A DNA stretch of 18,509 bases from Citricoccus sp. WCRC_4 (GTDB taxonomy: Bacteria; Actinomycetota; Actinomycetes; Actinomycetales; Micrococcaceae). Made by a program: the position numbers and the translations under genes. Within the stretch, counting starts at the first letter, position 1, and the number at the start of each line of letters is the position of its first letter. The notes beneath the pieces were generated by a model that was given only the letters and a program-made list of their open reading frames with translations, was not told the DNA's origin and searched no databases. The DNA lies in assembly GCA_026645375.1 (NCBI GenBank), contig JAPFFX010000004.1, positions 1-18,509 of the forward strand, given 5' to 3'. Shown piece by piece: positions 15,573 through 18,509 of this stretch.

Positions 15573-16096
15573 GCGCTCAGCAGCTCCTTCTTCAGCTGGG
15601 TCAGGCGGGCGCCGGTGAGCTCGATCCAGCGCAGGTCGGCCTCGATGTGGAAGATCCCGTGGTCGCACATCAGCACCTGCAGCAGATCGCCCTCGTGCTT
15701 GAGCCGGGTTAGCTCCCGCATTCGCCCCATGTGCTCGGCGCGCTGGAGGTCCAGCAGCCGGTCCGCGTCGTCGTCGACCAGCAACGCCACCACGGTCTTG
15801 GCGAACAAATCGCTCTGCAAGGTTTGGGAGGGCACATCCGGGGTGAACAACCACTGCTGCACCCGGTCCTGTCCGGCCGGGGTGATCTCGTACTTCTTCC
15901 GGTCCGGGCCGGCACCGGGCTCCTCACCGAGGGCACGGATGAGCTCGTCACGGATCATCCGCGCCAGGGTCGAGTACACCTGGCCGAAGGCCAACGGCTT
16001 CTGCGAGCCGAAATACCGGTCATAGGCGTGCTTGAGGTCATACCCGTAGCTGGGCTGTCGCCGCAGCAACCCCAACAGGGTCAGCGCGTTGTTCAT
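15569..16096 (-). CDS. PadR-family transcriptional regulator
   Basis: 175 residues from ATG 16096; the frame open to 16354 adds 86 residues unlike the family. The start MNNALTLLGLLRRQPSYGYDLKHAYDRYFG is the typical PadR winged-helix opening, with the wing in KKYEITPAGQDRVQQWL (68-84). The C-terminal about 85 residues form the long helical PadR_C dimerisation domain (LLDLQRAEHMGRMRELTRLKHEGDLL). PadR proteins repress their own operon until a toxic ligand binds; here the downstream genes are the ABC exporter, so it likely senses the exporter's substrate. It is the first gene of the operon with a good promoter at the start codon. Confidence 0.93.
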   Translation of the reverse strand: MNNALTLLGLLRRQPSYGYDLKHAYDRYFGSQKPLAFGQVYSTLARMIRDELIRALGEEPGAGPDRKKYEITPAGQDRVQQWLFTPDVPSQTLQSDLFAKTVVALLVDDDADRLLDLQRAEHMGRMRELTRLKHEGDLLQVLMCDHGIFHIEADLRWIELTGARLTQLKKELLSA

Positions 16097-16103
16097 GCAC
16101 TCA

Positions 16104-16131
16104 TCTATACACCCAGTACATAGCGGAGCAA
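16104..16131 (-). promoter_or_regulatory. Promoter and possible operator of the PadR-ABC operon
   Basis: On the minus strand, TTGCTC (16131-16126), 16 nt, TATAGA (16109-16104), then 7 nt to the ATG at 16096, so the transcript is nearly leaderless. The spacer contains ATGTAC, and an imperfect inverted repeat CTAT...ATAG covers 16105-16123. PadR operators often have ATGT-N8-ACAT form, so self-repression here is likely. Confidence 0.55.
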
Positions 16132-16267
16132 AACAGCAGGCAGGGTTCGACGACGAGCGTGTCGCACCGGGCGCGACGACGACGCTCCAACTCGTGCACC
16201 TGAGAGGCGGCCCTTTCCACCGACACCCATGCCCCGTTGAGCACCGACTCACCGCGCAAGTGATGCA

Positions 16268-16396
16268 GTAGGGGTTCCCGCCGGTGTAGCCGGGAGGCGG
16301 ACCAAGTTGCGTGCGGCCCGGCGCACGCCGCTCGTGAAGTCCCGAGAATGACATTTAACTATGCAAGAAGGCGGCCATTTATCTCCACTGATCACA
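16268..16396 (-). repeat. Transposon right end B (about 130 bp), homologue of end A
   Basis: GTAGGGGTTCCCGC at 16268-16281 is identical to end A. Then come a hairpin CCGCC...GGCGG (16278-16300), stem GCGTGC-8-GCACGC (16309-16328), CTCGTGAAGTC to 16341, and 24-nt-spaced GACATTTAACTA (16350) and GCCATTTATCTCC (16374), tip TCACA at 16396. Spacing differs from end A by only 2 nt over the whole length. Confidence 0.65.
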
Positions 16397-16417
16397 AACA
16401 TGCGGACAAAACTTTCC

Positions 16418-16439
16418 GGGATGAGACGTCTCGCATCCC
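16418..16439. repeat. Palindrome GGGAT-GAGACGTCTC-GC-ATCCC, possible recombinase site
   Basis: A perfect 10-bp palindrome GAGACGTCTC (16423-16432) is framed by GGGAT and ATCCC. Its right half GTCTCGCATCC (16428-16438) matches GTCTCGCAACC (5517-5527), upstream of the orphan recombinase, at 10 of 11 positions. It lies 22 bp outside right end B. Confidence 0.5.
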
Positions 16440-16496
16440 ATGCCATGCGACACCTGCGAGACCTGCCTCAGCACAGCGCTCTTCGCCCTCTCACCT

Positions 16497-16538
16497 GTAT
16501 ACTATGTACTTGACGTACAATATGTACAGATGGATTAT
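16497..16538 (+). promoter_or_regulatory. Antitoxin promoter with four 9-nt-phased GTA repeats
   Basis: TTGACG (16510-16515), 17 nt, GATTAT (16533-16538), then 6 nt to ATG 16545: a promoter for a leaderless transcript. GTA(C/T) recurs at 16497, 16506, 16515 and 16524, exactly 9 nt apart, covering the -35 box and spacer. This is a plausible operator for self-repression by the antitoxin or the toxin-antitoxin complex. Confidence 0.55.
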
Positions 16539-16544
16539 AAGGGT

Positions 16545-16964
16545 ATGACTGCTGCTCCTGCCCTGAACTACTCCTCCTCTCATGCCCGCCAGCACTTCAG
16601 CTCAGTACTCGACGCTGCCGAACATGGCCAAGTGGTCACCGTGAACCGCGGCAAGGTCCAAAGCGCGGTCATCTCCGCCGAGCGGTTACGCCACTACCTA
16701 TCCCTCACCACCCCGGCACGCACCCGCACCACCATCGATGACGGCGCCTATGTCGTGTTCCTGGAAGACCGGCCCTTCGTCTCCGAAGGCGAGACCCTGG
16801 AAGCAGCGATTGCCGATCTCATCGAGTCGTTGCGTGAATATGCCGAGGACTGGGTCGAGCGTCTCCAGTACGCCCCCAACCATGCCGATGCTTGGGGACT
16901 GGTCCAGTTGGTGAATCTCTCCACCGACGAGCAGCTGTCCGACTGGCTGCGGGCGGCCGAGTGA
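16545..16964 (+). CDS. Type II antitoxin, Phd/YefM family (prevent-host-death)
   Basis: 139 residues from ATG 16545. The N-terminal NYSSSHARQHFSSVLDAAEHGQVVTVNRGKVQSAVISAERL is a classic PhdYeFM_antitox domain (about 7-50): DNA-binding fold with the VTVNRGK strand. The C-terminal half (about 60-139, with FLEDRPFVSEGETLEAAIADLIESLREYAEDW) is a longer acidic-helical extension than in Phd itself and should bind the toxin. Start choice: ATG 16545 sits 6 nt after the -10 box; ATG 16530 and 16440 in frame lie within the promoter or upstream of it. The stop overlaps the toxin's GTG (GTGA), the normal antitoxin-first order. It lies just outside the transposon limit. Confidence 0.88.
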   Translation: MTAAPALNYSSSHARQHFSSVLDAAEHGQVVTVNRGKVQSAVISAERLRHYLSLTTPARTRTTIDDGAYVVFLEDRPFVSEGETLEAAIADLIESLREYAEDWVERLQYAPNHADAWGLVQLVNLSTDEQLSDWLRAAE

Positions 16965-17389
16965 GCAAGCACCCCAAGGCCACCAGAGAAGACCACGACG
17001 ACTTCTGCACCACCGAAGGCTGGACCCTGGTGCGAGGAGCGACCGGGAAGCCGGTAGCCCACCACCGCACCTACGAGCTCGCCCTGCCCGACGGGCGCAT
17101 TCTGCGCACCCGCATCTCCCGGTCGGTGGATCGCACGCAGTACCGCGACTCCATGTGGTCCCACATCCTGCGCACCCAATTGCAGGCCACCGCTGACGAA
17201 TTCTGGGAGTGCGTCACCGACAAGATTCCCCCGCGGCGCAGCCGTCCCACCACGCCCCCGCGGAAGTCCTTGCCCCTCTACCTCGTCGACGGACTTTCCC
17301 GGCATGGTGTTCCTCCACAGGAGATCGGCGCGATGACCGAAGAGGAGGCCACGGAACGACTCCGTCAGCTCTGGAGCGAACAGGACTGA
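16961..17389 (+). CDS. Toxin of the Phd-type module ('cytotoxic translational repressor' family)
   Basis: 142 residues from GTG 16961, which overlaps the antitoxin stop. The N-terminal part (KHPKATREDHDDFCTTEGWTLVRGATGKPVAHHRTYELALPDGRILRTRISR) has a conserved-looking beta core with H34-H35 and TYEL...DGRxLRTRIS, resembling actinobacterial proteins annotated as cytotoxic translational repressors of toxin-antitoxin systems. The C-terminal half has FWECVTDKIPPRR and an Ala/Glu-rich tail. Presumed role: inhibition of translation when free of antitoxin. The fold suggests an RNase-like toxin, but catalytic residues are not established from sequence alone. Partner order, overlap and size support the pair. 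Confidence 0.75.
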   Translation: MSKHPKATREDHDDFCTTEGWTLVRGATGKPVAHHRTYELALPDGRILRTRISRSVDRTQYRDSMWSHILRTQLQATADEFWECVTDKIPPRRSRPTTPPRKSLPLYLVDGLSRHGVPPQEIGAMTEEEATERLRQLWSEQD

Positions 17390-17452
17390 CTACTCTCGCA
17401 TGGCCCCCGTGCTCCCGGCGGACCATCACCCCCAGCCCCGAAGGATCCGTCC

Positions 17453-17677
17453 GTGCCCATCGACGACGACAGCGCCCGGCGTGTCGCACAACTCGACGCC
17501 AACGCCGACCGATTGGCAGGCCTCAGTCTGACGTCGCTCGGCTATGACGACGAGGAACCAGTCCCCGGCGCGCGTGCCCTCTCCCTTCGACGCACCAGAC
17601 TCCTGGCCGGCGCCATCCGGCAGTCGTGCTCATCACTGATGGATGATTCCTCCTCCGACCTGCGCCAGTTCGACTAG
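17453..17677 (+). CDS. Small hypothetical protein, possibly first part of a split gene
   Basis: 74 residues from GTG 17453, preceded by GAAGGA at 7 nt, a good ribosome-binding site. The protein is polar: an acidic helical start (PIDDDSARRVAQLDANADRLAGL), a GYDDEEPVPGARALS turn and a basic helix (LRRTRLLAGAIRQS), ending in an acidic tail. I recognise no family. It follows the toxin by 63 nt in the same direction and could be transcribed with it. GC at third codon positions is high, as in real genes here. The frame continues open after its TAG stop. Confidence 0.5.
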   Translation: MPIDDDSARRVAQLDANADRLAGLSLTSLGYDDEEPVPGARALSLRRTRLLAGAIRQSCSSLMDDSSSDLRQFD

Positions 17678-17686
17678 TCCAGCCAC

Positions 17687-17821
17687 ATGCCGGCTGACGC
17701 CCCAGCATTGGCCATCGATGAGCTTCCGCAACGGTTCGCTCCCTACGACAGTCCGCTATTCGTCCAGCAACTCCTGACCGGCGCCGTCGTGAATCCCTAC
17801 GTCATCCCCAAGACTGACTGA
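17687..17821 (+). CDS. 44-codon ORF in frame after an amber stop (remnant or small protein)
   Basis: ATG 17687 opens a 44-residue frame, ADAPALAIDELPQRFAPYDS then PLFVQQLLTGAVVNPYVIPK, in the same frame as the preceding ORF, three codons after its TAG (17675-17677). About 70% of codons end in G or C, like coding DNA. It has no ribosome-binding site. It may be the second part of a gene broken by a nonsense change, or an unrelated small protein. No family recognised. Confidence 0.3.
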   Translation: MPADAPALAIDELPQRFAPYDSPLFVQQLLTGAVVNPYVIPKTD

Positions 17822-18125
17822 ACGACCAGGGCGTACGAACTCATGGCGTGCCGCATGTACGACCCCACGGCCGGCAGCCCTTGAGTATCTCGCCATCTCA
17901 ACGCATCACAACCCATGCGATCTGAGAAATGTGCTCCTCCACCGGCGATGCCAGGTTCGCGCCGCTCCGGGGCCGACCGGGCTCCCGTCAATGCCGGTGC
18001 AGGGCCGGAATCCCCGGATCCGCACAGGGCTCGCGACGCCACCACGGCCGGAACCATCTCGACGACCCAGACGCCCGAGAGTGGGCGCGATCCAGCGGGG
18101 CGCCACCCAGGACGGGCGCAGCCGC
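17822..18125. other. Gene-less stretch before parE, 304 bp
   Basis: No supported gene, RNA gene or repeat. A short CGCAT...ATGCG pairing near 17900 has no T tract. Expected to hold the convergent 3' ends of the plus-strand small ORFs and parE. Confidence 0.5.
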
Positions 18126-18509
18126 TCAGGCGTCGATGCGCTCCTGGTCCAGCTGCGTGGCGCCCTCGATGATGAAGTCCTTGCGGGGGGCCACCGCCGA
18201 GCCCATGAGCAGGGAGAACGCGTGCTCGGCGCGCTCGGCGTCCTCCACCCGGATCCGGCGCAGCATCCGGTGCCGGACGTCCATGGTGGTCTCGGCGAGC
18301 TGGTCCGCGTCCATCTCGCCCAGGCCCTTGTAGCGCTGGATGGGCTCCTTGTAGCGCCGCCCCTCCGTCTCCAGCCGGGCGAGCAGGTCCGCGAGCTCGC
18401 GCTCCGAGTACGTGTAGACCATCTCGTTGGCCTTCCCGCCCGCGTTGACGATCTCGACGCGGTGCAGCGGGGGCACGGCCGCGTAGACGCGCCCGGCCTC
18501 CACGAGCGG
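18126..18509 (-). CDS. parE: DNA topoisomerase IV subunit B-type protein (ParE/GyrB), C-terminal part
   Basis: 127 codons visible; the gene runs off the right edge (PLVEAGRVYAAVPPLHRVE at the boundary). It contains the TOPRIM end and C-terminal signature RYKEPIQRYKGLGEMDADQLAETTMD and closes RKDFIIEGATQLDQERIDA. Actinobacterial GyrB usually ends in ...RNAKDVRFLD, whereas ...LDRxRIDA endings are found in the second type-II topoisomerase B subunit, so ParE is preferred. Role: ATPase subunit that with ParC separates daughter chromosomes. It is a core gene, marking the right end of the accessory region. Confidence 0.88.
   Translation of the reverse strand, partial: PLVEAGRVYAAVPPLHRVEIVNAGGKANEMVYTYSERELADLLARLETEGRRYKEPIQRYKGLGEMDADQLAETTMDVRHRMLRRIRVEDAERAEHAFSLLMGSAVAPRKDFIIEGATQLDQERIDA

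Larger units (their letters stand above)
5598..16396. mobile_element. Tn552/Tn5053-like transposon region (one left end, two right ends)
   Basis: The limits are the outermost copies of a shared end structure: 5598 on the left, 16396 on the right, with a further right end at 12596. Inside are an IS3 element, a CGNR regulator with an EamA exporter, the resolvase-transposase-ATPase module, and a PadR-ABC exporter operon beyond the inner right end. Whether 5598-12596 (7.0 kb) or 5598-16396 (10.8 kb) is the moving unit cannot be decided here. Left flank (GAAAC) and right flanks (CTCTC at A, AACAT at B) do not form a full 5-bp duplication; only AAC is shared between the left flank and B. Confidence 0.6.
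16097..16544. other. Gene-less 448 bp between padR and the antitoxin
   Basis: Holds the PadR promoter, about 135 bp without recognised signals (16132-16267), right end B, the GAGACGTCTC palindrome and the antitoxin promoter. Open frames here show no family resemblance. Confidence 0.6.

Noticed and set aside
16143..16152. GGTTCGA as a tRNA T-arm
   Set aside because: No acceptor stem, anticodon arm or D-arm can be built around it.
16892..16960. Upstream extension of the toxin from 16892
   Set aside because: It overlaps the antitoxin coding region in another frame; the GTGA overlap at 16961 is the normal layout.
1..18509. CRISPR arrays, rRNA or tRNA genes, phage genes
   Set aside because: No regularly spaced direct repeats of CRISPR size, no RNA gene signatures and no phage structural genes were seen.

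Overview
The window is high-GC DNA with actinobacterial gene style: GTG starts, stop/start overlaps of the ATGA and GTGA type, and promoters whose -10 box sits 6-7 nt before the start codon. The gene families (ParE, a PadR-controlled ABC exporter, a Phd antitoxin with a 'cytotoxic translational repressor' toxin) fit Micrococcales, perhaps Micrococcaceae. The genus is an inference from protein style only.

Left flank (1-5509). A PII-like regulator (partial) and a duplicated DUF1538 membrane protein form a minus-strand operon. Next come a K+ channel-like protein (minus) and, divergently, a CPA1-type cation/proton antiporter with a C-terminal TrkA_C domain (plus), so the first 4.2 kb deals with monovalent cations. 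A small two-helix membrane protein and an orphan serine recombinase (minus) follow.

Mobile region (5598-16396). A Tn552/Tn5053-like transposition module occupies 9207-12362: a res-like site, a small serine resolvase, a DDE transposase (TniA/p480-like) and an AAA+ ATPase (TniB/p271-like), with no TniQ. I find three copies of a matching end structure: TGTGA at the tip, TGGC at offset 19, TGGC or TGTC at offset 43. One faces right at 5598 (left end); two face left and finish at 12596 (right end A) and 16396 (right end B). A and B are about 130-bp homologous modules in the same orientation. Between 5598 and A lie an IS3-family element (about 5656-7193), a divergent CGNR-type regulator and EamA exporter, and the transposition genes. 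Between A and B lies a three-gene operon: PadR regulator, ABC ATPase, FtsX-type permease. The cargo is thus two regulator-exporter pairs.

The left end lies just upstream of the orphan recombinase, next to TGTCTCG inverted half-sites. The same half-site sequence occurs as a palindrome just beyond right end B (16418-16439). This looks like a transposon inserted into the res region of a resolvase gene, as described for the Tn5053/Tn402 family.

Right flank (16397-18509). A Phd-type antitoxin and its toxin are transcribed from a promoter carrying four 9-nt-phased GTA repeats. They are followed by a small unknown ORF, a 44-codon ORF in the same frame just past an amber stop, about 300 bp without genes, and the 3' end of a ParE/GyrB-type topoisomerase gene (minus).
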